From the NCBI GenBank assembly GCA_963575745.1, contig CAUYUJ010017654.1, forward strand, positions 30,001 through 94,000: DNA of 64,000 bases. Reading direction: 5' to 3'. This DNA is from Prorocentrum cordatum (taxonomy: Eukaryota; Sar; Dinophyceae; Prorocentrales; Prorocentraceae). The notes under the pieces were generated by a model that was not told the origin of the DNA, searched no databases, and was given only the letters and a program-made list of their open reading frames with translations. Positions within the stretch are counted from its first letter, which is position 1. Each line of letters starts with the position of its first letter. Shown piece after piece: positions 30,420 to 38,507 of this stretch. The translations under genes were made by a program, and so were the position numbers.

Positions 30420-31590
30420 TCCAACAGGTAGAGTTCCTTACCCTCTGGGAGGTCCAGCGCATTGCGCAACTGGAAGGTGTCCAGGTCGTCCAGGTGCGAG
30501 TTGCCGTCGATCTTGGTGACACGGACGTCGAGAGCGCAGTTGCCTTTCCTGGCCAGGTCTTCGCGCGTGGTGTCTTTTCTGTTGTCCACCGTCTCGACTG
30601 ACGCTTGGCTTTCAACCCAGGCGATTCTCCGAAGTGTCTGCGCACGATCCTGGAGGGTGTAAGGCCACTGTGAGGGGGGGCGGACGGCCTCGGGCAGGCC
30701 CCCCAGCGCCGCCTTGGGGTGGACTCGCAAGTGTGGAGAATCCAGGGGCAGAGAGTAAAGACTAAGTACCTCGGCGGCCGCTTGGACTGCCAGCGACTCG
30801 TCCAGCTGCCGATCCGAAGGGCCTGGCTGTGATGTCTCTTCTTTTGTGCCAGTCTCACTATTCGCTTCTGGCTAGGCTGCCCCCAAGCGGTCGGAGGATG
30901 GGGCGGCGGGGGCGGAGGCAAAGGAACACCCGAGGATGCTGCGGGCTGCCCAGGCGCGGCAGGCAGTGACCCGACGGAGGACTGTGCCAACGCATTAGCC
31001 CCTCCGCCAACGTCGGGCCCTCGGACGCCCGTCTGTCTAGCCTCGCGGATGCCCATCTGGTGCGACCTCACGTGGTCTGGGTCGATTCTCGTGCCTCCCG
31101 GGCTGTTGTGCGTCCATTCGTCGTCCCAGAGAGGGTAGATGGCGGGCACATGCAGCGCGTCCTCCGGAATCACAAGACCAGGGAGTGAGCGGGCGCCGTC
31201 GTGGGATAGCAAGGGTTGCACGGGCCTCCAGCCTAGCCAGGCCCTTCGCTCGATATGCGCACGGTGCACTGCGCCCCAGGTCGATCCACCGCACATGCTC
31301 CACAGGTTCCCCGGGGTGACAAAGGTGCTTGGGTCATGCCACCCGTCGCTGTAGCGCTTTTGCGACATGTCGTAGTGCTTGTCGCTCAGGATGTGCCCAG
31401 TGTCGTCCACCGGCTCCTGGCAGATCTCGCACCAGTAGCGCCACTCGCCGTTGAAGAAGGCCCAACGCATCCAGGGATAGTACCGAGCAAGGAAGACACA
31501 AGAGCCCAGTCTGACAGGCGGGCCGTCCTCACAGTGTGGCAGGCACGAGGGCCAGCGACGGGTGGGACCTTGGTTGTTCCTAGGCCCCAT
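29866..31590 (-). CDS. Matrin/U1-type zinc-finger protein and helicase lead-in
   Basis: ATG at 31590 (MGPRNNQGPTRRW). Near residue 55 it has C-x2-C-x8-H-x5-H in CEICQEPVDDTGHILSDKH (about 31377-31436), the HxxSxxH style of matrin/U1-type zinc fingers that bind double-stranded RNA or splicing RNAs. The middle of this frame (about 30360-30800) is Thr/Arg/Trp-rich and probably not translated, because another frame (30326-30730) looks better there. From about 30340 to 29960 this frame again looks like real protein (DTVDNIADVTIWWPPSLGG..., YLRQNAADLFARALSPL), leading into the helicase frame. So at least two frame changes occur. Confidence 0.6.
   Translation of the reverse strand: MGPRNNQGPTRRWPSCLPHCEDGPPVRLGSCVFLARYYPWMRWAFFNGEWRYWCEICQEPVDDTGHILSDKHYDMSQKRYSDGWHDPSTFVTPGNLWSMCGGSTWGAVHRAHIERRAWLGWRPVQPLLSHDGARSLPGLVIPEDALHVPAIYPLWDDEWTHNSPGGTRIDPDHVRSHQMGIREARQTGVRGPDVGGGANALAQSSVGSLPAAPGQPAASSGVPLPPPPPPHPPTAWGQPSQKRIVRLAQKKRHHSQALRIGSWTSRWQSKRPPRYLVFTLCPWILHTCESTPRRRWGACPRPSAPPHSGLTPSRIVRRHFGESPGLKAKRQSRRWTTEKTPRAKTWPGKATALSTSVSPRSTATRTWTTWTPSSCAMRWTSQRVRNSTCWSGPPSTGWHPEPRRETKKARICTCPSPADTVDNIADVTIWWPPSLGGAIHPRDAKVLGINPATRYPSDRCIVQYNSGKRGPFHGDETKAGRPPSEDVPWYRVDEAPSDTQYWRQCWALDQIYYLRQNAADLFARALSPLDVPLGLLARSPGRPTRGQRPTAYQHSRLEPAGQSRRYPGDGRPRC
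30326..30730 (-). CDS. Segment before helicase in a third frame
   Basis: 134 codons. The last ~75 (KGNCALDVRVTKIDGNSHLD, then DTFQLRNALDLPEGKELYLL) look like an ordinary folded protein, unlike the overlapping frame. They are continued by the 29866-31590 frame after about 30340. I take it as part of the same helicase-containing polyprotein broken by small indels. No domain recognised. Confidence 0.5.
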   Translation of the reverse strand: MRVHPKAALGGLPEAVRPPSQWPYTLQDRAQTLRRIAWVESQASVETVDNRKDTTREDLARKGNCALDVRVTKIDGNSHLDDLDTFQLRNALDLPEGKELYLLEWPSEYRVASRTQEGDKESKDLYMSVTGRHS

Positions 31591-31687
31591 CGTGTGCCGA
31601 GTAGACCCAGGGAGCGTCCAGTAAAACCCAGGGAGGCAGCTGAAGGCTGCAAGCTGTAGTGACCTTAGTGCGTCGGACCAGGAGCGA

Positions 31688-32479
31688 TCAGGGGAGATGA
31701 GGAAGAGGGGGATTTTCGAGAGCGTCAACAACCTGGGCGACCTGGTCCGAGTCGCAGAGGTCAATTCCCGCAGCGGGGAAGAGAGGGGGAGTGGGGCGAT
31801 CGGTGTTTTCCCACACGACCCAGGTGGTGACCGTATGATCACCGGCGTGATTGAGGGCGCTGGCCCACAAGACCCCTAACGTGGCGAGGCGGTCGGCCGC
31901 TTTCTTGAGCCGTCGCCGCACTGCCTGCCATGTGGGGGCCCATCCCGAATCACTGGCCTGCCTAAGGGCAAAGTCCATCTGTTGTGCCAGATGGAGCCGC
32001 CGATGGCGCCCAGTGCCGGCTCCGTATCGAATGGCGGCAAGGTTGTCCCCAACCACCCTGGCGCCCCGGAGCGCGTCTTCAACATGTGGGAGCAGGGCGA
32101 GACCGGCTCTGCACCCCGAGGCCTCGGCCGTCTGTGCATTGTCACAGCCTGGGAGGGCCGCCGCAGCGACCGCCGCGACGCGCGGGTAGCCGCGGCGTGG
32201 GTCATGTCGCCAGAGAACAGCCGCCGCCCCAGAGACCTTGTCTCCTTCTCCAATCCGACGAGCCCTTCCGTCGAACGTGAGCTCGTAAGGCCATTGGGCA
32301 GAGTCTGCGGCGGGGGGCGGGGAGTCTCTGACTGTGATTTCTTCGCCACTGCCCGTGTCCCTGCCAGCTCTGAGCACGAGGGTGTGTTGGTCACAGAGTC
32401 TGCAATGCGCTTTGGTCCAGAGGGCACTGGGATCCCTATCCGTCCTGGGGCATGGAAACCAGCCCTGCCCAGGGGGCAT
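31688..32479 (-). CDS. RNase H domain of the giant element
   Basis: About 263 codons. A CRLCDQH Cys pair comes first, then an RNase H fold: ELTFDGRARR (first Asp), NAQTAEASGCRAGLALL (Glu), RVVGDNLAAIRY (second Asp) and ALNHAGDHT (possible last acidic residue) at about 31830-32290. The enzyme removes RNA from the RNA:DNA hybrid. It follows RT in the sense direction, as in RNase H-bearing LINE clades. The frame begins inside the preceding frame (31876-33054), where a switch near 32470 is needed. It ends at a stop 98 bases upstream of the zinc-finger ATG. Confidence 0.75.
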   Translation of the reverse strand: MPPGQGWFPCPRTDRDPSALWTKAHCRLCDQHTLVLRAGRDTGSGEEITVRDSPPPAADSAQWPYELTFDGRARRIGEGDKVSGAAAVLWRHDPRRGYPRVAAVAAAALPGCDNAQTAEASGCRAGLALLPHVEDALRGARVVGDNLAAIRYGAGTGRHRRLHLAQQMDFALRQASDSGWAPTWQAVRRRLKKAADRLATLGVLWASALNHAGDHTVTTWVVWENTDRPTPPLFPAAGIDLCDSDQVAQVVDALENPPLPHLP

Positions 32480-33054
32480 CCAGCCCGCCCTGGGGTCACC
32501 GGCTTGGAGGACTGCGAGCCTATCGCCACTAAGTCTGGCTCTCGTGGTGATGGGTAGGCGCCGAATTTCCCTTCCGGCGCGTGGTGCTTGCCTGCCGAGA
32601 TGAGGTCCGGCGGCACCGCAGATGCGCCGTAAGTGCGGCCCTTGGGGGTTGCACAGCTGGCAACGTCGAGCATAGGAGCCCAGACTGCGGTTTCGTCAGC
32701 CGGGGCGACGGGGGGCTGCCCTTCATGCAGGTCATCATCAGCTTCGTCGTCGTCCTGAACGTCGGTGTCGGGGACAACGATACCCTGGACAATGAGTCTG
32801 GCGGCTTCCTCCGCACCAATGGGGGTGCAGTCCAAATTCACGCAGTACCTGAAGGAGATCTGGTGCAAAAGCCGACAGACTAGCCTCTGGTGTTGTCCCC
32901 GAGTGCACATTGCCGTGGCCAGGTCCCTGGGGTGGTCTGGGGCTCTGGCTTTTTCCCAGGCAAGGGCGGCCGCGGGGCACCAGCGCCACACGTGCTCGCT
33001 TGTGGCCTCTCCAAGGCCGCTCAGTGGACAGACTCCGTATAGCCCTTGTCGCAT
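31876..33054 (-). CDS. Post-RT segment with zinc-knuckle-like motif
   Basis: Meaningful from 33054 to about 32480. It starts with GVCPLSGLGEATSEHVWRWC, a C...H...C arrangement like the C-terminal zinc motif found after many LINE RTs. A helical stretch and then an acidic Asp/Glu run (DVQDDDEADDD) follow. After about 32480 the frame turns Pro/Ser-rich and the RNase H continues in another frame. Confidence 0.58.
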   Translation of the reverse strand: MRQGLYGVCPLSGLGEATSEHVWRWCPAAALAWEKARAPDHPRDLATAMCTRGQHQRLVCRLLHQISFRYCVNLDCTPIGAEEAARLIVQGIVVPDTDVQDDDEADDDLHEGQPPVAPADETAVWAPMLDVASCATPKGRTYGASAVPPDLISAGKHHAPEGKFGAYPSPREPDLVAIGSQSSKPVTPGRAGCPLGRAGFHAPGRIGIPVPSGPKRIADSVTNTPSCSELAGTRAVAKKSQSETPRPPPQTLPNGLTSSRSTEGLVGLEKETRSLGRRLFSGDMTHAAATRASRRSLRRPSQAVTMHRRPRPRGAEPVSPCSHMLKTRSGAPGWLGTTLPPFDTEPALGAIGGSIWHNRWTLPLGRPVIRDGPPHGRQCGDGSRKRPTASPR

Positions 33055-33440
33055 AGAGACCCAGATGCTAGCCTGGTGCCTTTCTACGCTCGGCCGCTAG
33101 TGCGCGAAGGTCTTCGGGGAGGGCGTCATCGTCCAGAAGAGGCCAGAGCGCGGCCTCACCCGTCCAGGTCCTAAGGCAAGTGTCACACCAGGCCTGTCCG
33201 TCGTCTCACCCGTCCAGGTCCAGGCGGCGCGGTGAGCAACGCTCTCTTGGCGGGTCTGCCGCAGCTGCACTGGTGGGGGATCCTGTCGGCCACGCTTCGC
33301 CGCCGCGCGGAGCCGGGCAGGCCGTTGGCCAGAAGCCGGAGGACGTGGTGTGCCTCGGTGAAGGATGCACAGTGTTGCAGTAGAGACCATTCCGCGCCGT
33401 CTGTCTGTGCCCACCTGCGTTCGTCACTGGTTGCGGTGAA

Positions 33441-34952
33441 CTATTTGCCCACGATGTGTCCATGTAACTGCGACCAAGCCGCGACGTAGACCACCCGACC
33501 GAAGTAGCGAGCACGTAATCGAGCAGGCTCCCTCACCGCTCGATTGAATAAGTCGGCTGCCCTGGATTCGGTCAGAACCTTGGAGCCGGGTCTGAAGGGC
33601 CCTTGCCGCGGCGGAAATTCCCGTGCCCATTTCCCGAGTTTGTTCCACCTCCTTCCGGCCTTCTGTCGTGACTGGGGCGGGCCCCACAGGTCATCAAGGA
33701 CGTGGGCTCTGGCTGCAATCGCGCGCGAGGTGGCAACAGGGCACTTGGGGCAACCAGGGACCTGAAACCGGATGCCCAGGCCAGTGAGAATGTTGTCGGG
33801 AATCCACGAGGCCGAGGCCAGGCCGAGAGCAACTCTAAGGTGGGCACGCAGCGCCCTTTCCTGAACGGTGTCGGGGAGAGAGTAGTGCGAGGGGTAGGGG
33901 ATGAGCGCAATCAGATATGTATTCCAGGCAAGGGCGGTCTTGTTCGGCGACATGTTGGCCAGGTGTAGGGCCATGGCTATGTCCCGGAGTTTGGGAAGCG
34001 GTTTGCCCCAGGTGCCAGCAACGAGGGCATCGAGTTGTCCACGGGTCATGGCGCCCCCGGGCGGTGACGCTTCTCCTTCGGCCGCCCGAGATACGACGCA
34101 GGCGCCGAGGTAGGACCACTGTGGCCTCACAGCGGACGAGCCGAAGGGAGTGTAATCCATGGCACATCTCCACCACTCGTGGTTGCTGGCTGGAACCAGG
34201 GCCGTTTTGAAATTGCACCTGCAAGGGCAGGTCCATGGAGTACACAGGGCGGCGGTGTCTGGTCCTCCGACCCGGCTGATCATGTCCAATATGAGTATAT
34301 CCGGAAGGCCGGTGACTATCGTCGTGGCGCCATTGTCAGTGAAGTCCACGGGGGCAGTGGCCAGGAGTTGCCTGACGTTGATCTTGCTCGGTGCCTCGAC
34401 TCCTCTGCACTTGTGGGCCTCAACCAGGAGTCCCGCAGCCCTGGCAAGCCACGGCAGCGCGATGCCAGCACGGAGTGTTTGAGCTGTGGCGCCTAGCAGC
34501 GCAGCCAGGTCGTCCGCGTACGTCGGGTCGTCCGACCCCGTGATGTTTTCAAGGGCGCAGATGAGGGGGTCGTAGCCCAGGCACCAGAGGAGCGGGGAGG
34601 CAGTGCCCCCCATTCCGATGGAGCGAAGGAGCCTCCTTATTCTGCTCTTATACTTTCCTTTGCAGGTGCGTACGCTTCTGCAGCTGACCAGGGCGTCCAC
34701 TGAGTGAAGAAGCCAGCTGGGGAGTTGCCATCGATCCGCCAACTGCCCCATCCATTGCAGGGATATACGCTCAAAGGCTTTGTTCTGGTCGCAGAAGAGG
34801 ACGGCCGTGCTGGGGGCTGGGCCCAGGGATCGAGCAGCGTCTTGTATGTACTGGTCCAGGGCCACCTGGTGCTCCCCACATTGGCCCAGGTTTGGTGTCG
34901 GGCACCGGGTCCAGGGCAAGGTGGTTAGTGGCAGATGTGATGTTGGGACCAC
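33441..34952 (-). CDS. Reverse transcriptase, palm and thumb
   Basis: RT palm blocks: motif A AVLFCDQNKAFERIS (about 34762-34805, Asp as metal ligand), motif B SIGMGGTASPLLWCLGYDPL, and motif C TYADDLAALLG (Asp pair at 34510-34515). A long thumb/linker region of about 330 codons follows. Both catalytic aspartates of motif C are intact, unlike the LINE at 14.9-20.4 kb. The first ~20 codons overlap the preceding frame. The fingers are in frame 34771-35406, so a 1-base shift near 34890 separates fingers from palm. The frame ends at TAA 33441; bases 33055-33440 hold only frame fragments. Confidence 0.85.
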   Translation of the reverse strand: MVPTSHLPLTTLPWTRCPTPNLGQCGEHQVALDQYIQDAARSLGPAPSTAVLFCDQNKAFERISLQWMGQLADRWQLPSWLLHSVDALVSCRSVRTCKGKYKSRIRRLLRSIGMGGTASPLLWCLGYDPLICALENITGSDDPTYADDLAALLGATAQTLRAGIALPWLARAAGLLVEAHKCRGVEAPSKINVRQLLATAPVDFTDNGATTIVTGLPDILILDMISRVGGPDTAALCTPWTCPCRCNFKTALVPASNHEWWRCAMDYTPFGSSAVRPQWSYLGACVVSRAAEGEASPPGGAMTRGQLDALVAGTWGKPLPKLRDIAMALHLANMSPNKTALAWNTYLIALIPYPSHYSLPDTVQERALRAHLRVALGLASASWIPDNILTGLGIRFQVPGCPKCPVATSRAIAARAHVLDDLWGPPQSRQKAGRRWNKLGKWAREFPPRQGPFRPGSKVLTESRAADLFNRAVREPARLRARYFGRVVYVAAWSQLHGHIVGK

Positions 34953-35406
34953 ACTGCCCCCCTCGCTTGGCCGCTTGATTAGGGCTGAGTCTGGGTTCGA
35001 TCACCGGACCTAGCTGGTCAGCAATGGTCGCGCCGTGCAGTCTCCGTAGGCAGGTGGGGAGCTGCAAGGGTCGCATGTCGTTGGGCATTTCGGCGGCGGC
35101 CTTTCTGCCAATCCAGACCAACAAATCGATGGAAGGGCCTAGGACCGGGTCGATAAGCTCTGGGTTCAGGTCCGCAGCATACCAGGCCTGCGCGAGCAGG
35201 CAGGCGACGAAGCGGGCCCCGGGGTGGTACAGTTCATACGGTTCACCATCCACCCCAGGAGCACTACCACTTGGGCCCAGGACGAGAGAGGCAATCTTGC
35301 CCCACTGCGGGTTGGGGGAGTCCGGGAACTGCCCGAGTTCTTTGTGCCGGAAATATTCGTCGAGGATTCGGTCCGCGGCTGAGGGAAGGGTGGGGCAGTT
35401 TGCCAA
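34771..35406 (-). CDS. Reverse transcriptase, fingers
   Basis: Meaningful from 35406 to about 34890. APGVDGEPYELYH (RT motif 0/1), then NDMRPLQLPTCLRRLHG (motif 2), then RLSPNQAAKRGGQCG (the Q-G block before motif A). It continues the endonuclease frame after a shift near 35400, where the two frames share the reading NCPTLPSAADRILDEYF / IWQTAPPF. It is followed by another shift into the palm frame. Confidence 0.8.
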   Translation of the reverse strand: MANCPTLPSAADRILDEYFRHKELGQFPDSPNPQWGKIASLVLGPSGSAPGVDGEPYELYHPGARFVACLLAQAWYAADLNPELIDPVLGPSIDLLVWIGRKAAAEMPNDMRPLQLPTCLRRLHGATIADQLGPVIEPRLSPNQAAKRGGQCGPNITSATNHLALDPVPDTKPGPMWGAPGGPGPVHTRRCSIPGPSPQHGRPLLRPEQSL

Positions 35407-36845
35407 ATATGGTTACGGCTCAGCCAGAGGACGTCGTCGACTTCTTTCGTACGCTCATTCCATCTCCCATCAGTGTCACGCACCCCGAGAATGGCGTGCG
35501 TTTTGACGAAGATTTCTCGGCCCGTGCGGCAATGCGAGGAGAGGGCGGGGCGCTCGACGCCAGGGCCCCTCTGTGCGGGGGTGAGCCGGGCCGCCCGCCT
35601 CTGGGCGGTGTCGTTGTCCCACTTTCTCAACCAGGTGGCGGCCTGTTGGGGGGTCAGGTCGTTGCCGTCCCAATCATACTCGGCTAGCCAGGCCGCGATT
35701 GTCCCCACAGGGCGTGTGTTGGATTCGGATCTCGCCGCTGCAGCGAGGAGAGTACCTGGAGAGCGGTTGGTCTTGTTCCTGCGCCACTTCCTCCACCAGT
35801 CCTGGATGGCCGCCGACATAGCGTGACGACCAAGAGTGAGTAGTGCAGGAAAGAGGGGGACAGTGTGGTCGCCCACCAGGGGAGGGGGCGGAGGTGGAGC
35901 TGAAGGCTCCTGCCCCATGTCTCCTTCACCGTCATCGTTGTCCCTGTGTCTCGCTGGGAATTGGCGAGGGGCCGCCGGGCGGACCCAGTGGGCGGGCTGC
36001 AGGAGCCCGGTCAGGTCGACGTCGGGCAGTCCGAAGGTACGCTCGAGGAACGCGTAGATGGCTCTTAGCTCTGCGTGCGCCTCGTCCGGCAGGAGGCGCA
36101 AGTCATCGGCCCGTATTGTGTTGTCTCTGCGGGTTCTGGGGGCGCCCTGAGGTTCCAGGTGCATGATGGCGTGGTCCGATACGGACGCTTTCCATGCCTT
36201 CCTGACTCCATCTGCCCCAAGCTGTCGGTAAGGGCCCGCGACGATGTCGATTTGCGACTCGTTGTCTGCGTCGACCCTCGTGGGGCCGTCGCAGTGGCAG
36301 ATGCACGATCCTGTCTGGGCGAGCAGATCGGTGAGGGCCGCAGCATCGTCGGTTTCGCCTTCCCTGGGGTTGTCAACCTGTATGTTCACGTCGCCGCCCC
36401 AGTACGTGGGGGTGTCGTCCCATCTCTCGATGGCCTGGCGAATGGCATCTATGGATTCGGTCTTCCTAGACGGAGGGAGATACACCAACACCAGGCGGTA
36501 GACGCTTTCACCTCGTCTGATCGCGGCAGCAGCGGCGCACCCAGGGACAAGATCCTCAGAACGATTAAGAGCAGCACCGTGCGGGATGAGGATCGCCACC
36601 CCGCCGGCGCGGCCCCCGGCCGGTCCTATGTAGGCAGGCGATGCTATAAGCGTGCGGGCGTGGAACATGGTGGACCAGACCGCCGCTTCATGCTCGGTCC
36701 AGTGGGTCTCCTGAACGAGTCCAATTCTCCCGTTGGTGGTCAGCTGCGTCAGAAAGGCGTGCTTGATCATGTTCTTGTGTGCTGTCGTACTCTTAAGGTC
36801 TGACGTTCCAGCAGCCAAGTTTGAGCGTACCGGGCTGCGTGGCAT
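35166..36845 (-). CDS. AP-type endonuclease domain and linker to RT
   Basis: Endonuclease/exonuclease/phosphatase fold after its first strand. LVQETHWTEHE carries the metal-binding Glu, then GGVAILIPHG, LVLVYLPPSR, GGDVNIQ (about 36375-36398, GDxN block), ESQIDIVAG, and SDHAIMHLE (about 36163-36183, catalytic Asp-His). All usual catalytic positions are present. It cuts target DNA to prime cDNA. The first strand, LKLGCWNVR, lies in the neighbouring frame up to 36793, so a 1-base indel near 36803 splits the domain. The C-terminal ~250 codons form a linker. After about 35400 the frame no longer matches RT. Confidence 0.85.
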   Translation of the reverse strand: MPRSPVRSNLAAGTSDLKSTTAHKNMIKHAFLTQLTTNGRIGLVQETHWTEHEAAVWSTMFHARTLIASPAYIGPAGGRAGGVAILIPHGAALNRSEDLVPGCAAAAAIRRGESVYRLVLVYLPPSRKTESIDAIRQAIERWDDTPTYWGGDVNIQVDNPREGETDDAAALTDLLAQTGSCICHCDGPTRVDADNESQIDIVAGPYRQLGADGVRKAWKASVSDHAIMHLEPQGAPRTRRDNTIRADDLRLLPDEAHAELRAIYAFLERTFGLPDVDLTGLLQPAHWVRPAAPRQFPARHRDNDDGEGDMGQEPSAPPPPPPLVGDHTVPLFPALLTLGRHAMSAAIQDWWRKWRRNKTNRSPGTLLAAAARSESNTRPVGTIAAWLAEYDWDGNDLTPQQAATWLRKWDNDTAQRRAARLTPAQRGPGVERPALSSHCRTGREIFVKTHAILGVRDTDGRWNERTKEVDDVLWLSRNHIWQTAPPFPQPRTESSTNISGTKNSGSSRTPPTRSGARLPLSSWAQVVVLLGWMVNRMNCTTPGPASSPACSRRPGMLRT

Positions 36846-37305
36846 TAGCTATTGCGTCTACAAGGGTCCGCAGAGACCGGTCCCCACACATGTCCGCCCA
36901 TGTGGGATTGTCCCAGGCGGTGGCGTGCAGGTAGGCCCAGAGGGACCGTGGCCGCCTGACGGTGTAGTTGCAGTGCAGTGCTAAGGCACGACCCAGGGAT
37001 GAGCTGGCGGCTTGCCACGCTCTAGCTCTCGCCCCCGGTACGAGGTTCGTGGTCGGGGGGGGCCCGAGGGCGCGATAAAGCGACCCTGGGTCCTCAGGCG
37101 AGTCTAGGGGGACGGCGGTCCGGGCGGGACGTGCTGCTGCCGCTGCATTGTTCGTAGTATGTCGTCTAGAAAAGGGGTTTCCGCGAGGGGTGCCCATGGG
37201 CAGTTTCTGCCCGCGAAGCTGCGCGCCTGTCTCCATGCGGTCCACGCGTGCCTCTCGGTCGGTGCAGTGTGTTGCTGTCCGGGCATGGGTTCGTCCCGGC
37301 TCCAT
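36793..37305 (-). CDS. Methyltransferase-endonuclease linker, ends in endonuclease strand 1
   Basis: 170 codons overlapping the end of the methyltransferase frame by about 200 bases. The last residues, GTLKLGCWNVRP, are the start of an AP-type endonuclease domain (WNVR carries the first catalytic Asn). The rest is Arg/Ala-rich linker. This shows that the methyltransferase and endonuclease lie in one transcript and probably one polyprotein, with frame changes near 37110-37300 and 36803. Confidence 0.65.
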   Translation of the reverse strand: MEPGRTHARTATHCTDREARVDRMETGAQLRGQKLPMGTPRGNPFSRRHTTNNAAAAARPARTAVPLDSPEDPGSLYRALGPPPTTNLVPGARARAWQAASSSLGRALALHCNYTVRRPRSLWAYLHATAWDNPTWADMCGDRSLRTLVDAIANATQPGTLKLGCWNVRP

Positions 37306-38507
37306 GCTAGGATGGCAGACACGAGTCTACGTTGGAGGCACCTTGGGTTGTAGTGGATGCTTACGGCGTCGTAGAGCATTCTCCCGCTGATGGCTAAGGA
37401 CCGGTAGTAGGACCCAAGCCCCACTGCTCGAGCCCGCTCTTCGGGGGATGGGACTCGGAGTCCATGCTCTCTTCCGTGAGCAAGCAGCCATCCTGCCCAG
37501 GCCTTGACCTTTCCTTCGCTGGCCAGGCTCTCCCGCTCGCTGCCTTGGCAGACGAGAGCCAGCCCCTCAGTGCACCCCTGGAAGCACTGCTCGGCTCCTG
37601 TCTCCGCGAGTATGTTCTTAATGCCGTTCCTGGTGTCGGCGAGAGTGCGGAGGAGCCACCTGTAGCTGCTGTCTTCGCTATACAGGAGGCACAACGGGTG
37701 CGTCTGGTAGCTGCTCGGGACTATGGCTTCAGGGGCACTCGCTGGGGCTCTGGACTGGGTCCACGTGGGGATGCGTCCATCTGGGCGGTCTGTCCACCGT
37801 CTTTCCCAGGGACTCGGGAGTCTGGGATACGTAATGGTGTCTTCAGCGGGGGGACAATTGCTGAGCCAGAGGCGGTCTCTTGGGCTAGCCACTGAGGAGG
37901 CGGCATCGAGGCGTACCGCCCAGTCGAGCGGTATCTCTCCCAGGGCTGTACACATCGCCTGCTTGTGTGCCGCTTGCATTGTGGCTACGCTTTCGCAGCA
38001 CACTAGCACGCGGACGTCCAGCCGCACCCTGCGCGCGATGGTCCAAAGGAGCGGGACGACGAAGAAGTGCACCGACTGGGAACCGGCAAGTCCATCCAAT
38101 CCTCCGTGCTGGCTCGCTGAGGACAGGTTCGTGCACGGAAGTCCGGCAATGATGACGAGGAGGCTTCCAGGGTCAAGGGTTCTCAGGTGGATGGTCCAGG
38201 AATTCTGATCTTCCTCTCCCCTCAGCAGGTCCCAGACGTCTACTCCCAGCCTCTCGTGTGGAGGACCTCCATCAAAGAGTGTAGCATTGTCGCGGTCCCA
38301 GCGCCTCTCAACTCGAGAAGCGGCTTCTTCGTTAATTCCGACAAAGGTGGAAGACCTGAAGCGTGGAACGGTGGCGACCTTCGCCATGAGGTCTCCGATC
38401 GCGAGTCTTGCCAGTCCACATCCGTCGAAGAGTGAGACCAGGTGTAGGCTTGGGCCTGTATCCGCACACGGATTCGGTCTCGGGTCTACAACTCGAGCTC
38501 TTGCCTG
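37104..38507 (-). CDS. DNMT3-like DNA cytosine-5 methyltransferase
   Basis: Open from the codon after TAG 38508-38510 to TAG 37104. There is no ATG before motif I; the first ATG (38387) lies just after it. Motif I LVSLFDGCGLARL (38415-38435 core) binds AdoMet. Motif II is VGINEEAASRV and III DVWDLL. Motif IV IIAGLPCTNLSSAS (38121-38138) holds the catalytic Cys. Motif VI reads CCESVATM, with Ser where ENV has Asn. Motif VIII is ASSVASPRDRLWLSN and the IX/X region is VPSPEERARAVGL...DAVSIHYNPR. Order and style fit DNMT3 and not DNMT1/CMT. It would methylate DNA, perhaps new cDNA copies. Retrotransposon-borne methyltransferases are known from dinoflagellates. The Ser substitution may lower activity. 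Confidence 0.85.
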   Translation of the reverse strand, partial: QARARVVDPRPNPCADTGPSLHLVSLFDGCGLARLAIGDLMAKVATVPRFRSSTFVGINEEAASRVERRWDRDNATLFDGGPPHERLGVDVWDLLRGEEDQNSWTIHLRTLDPGSLLVIIAGLPCTNLSSASQHGGLDGLAGSQSVHFFVVPLLWTIARRVRLDVRVLVCCESVATMQAAHKQAMCTALGEIPLDWAVRLDAASSVASPRDRLWLSNCPPAEDTITYPRLPSPWERRWTDRPDGRIPTWTQSRAPASAPEAIVPSSYQTHPLCLLYSEDSSYRWLLRTLADTRNGIKNILAETGAEQCFQGCTEGLALVCQGSERESLASEGKVKAWAGWLLAHGREHGLRVPSPEERARAVGLGSYYRSLAISGRMLYDAVSIHYNPRCLQRRLVSAILAWSRDEPMPGQQHTAPTERHAWTAWRQARSFAGRNCPWAPLAETPFLDDILRTMQRQQHVPPGPPSP

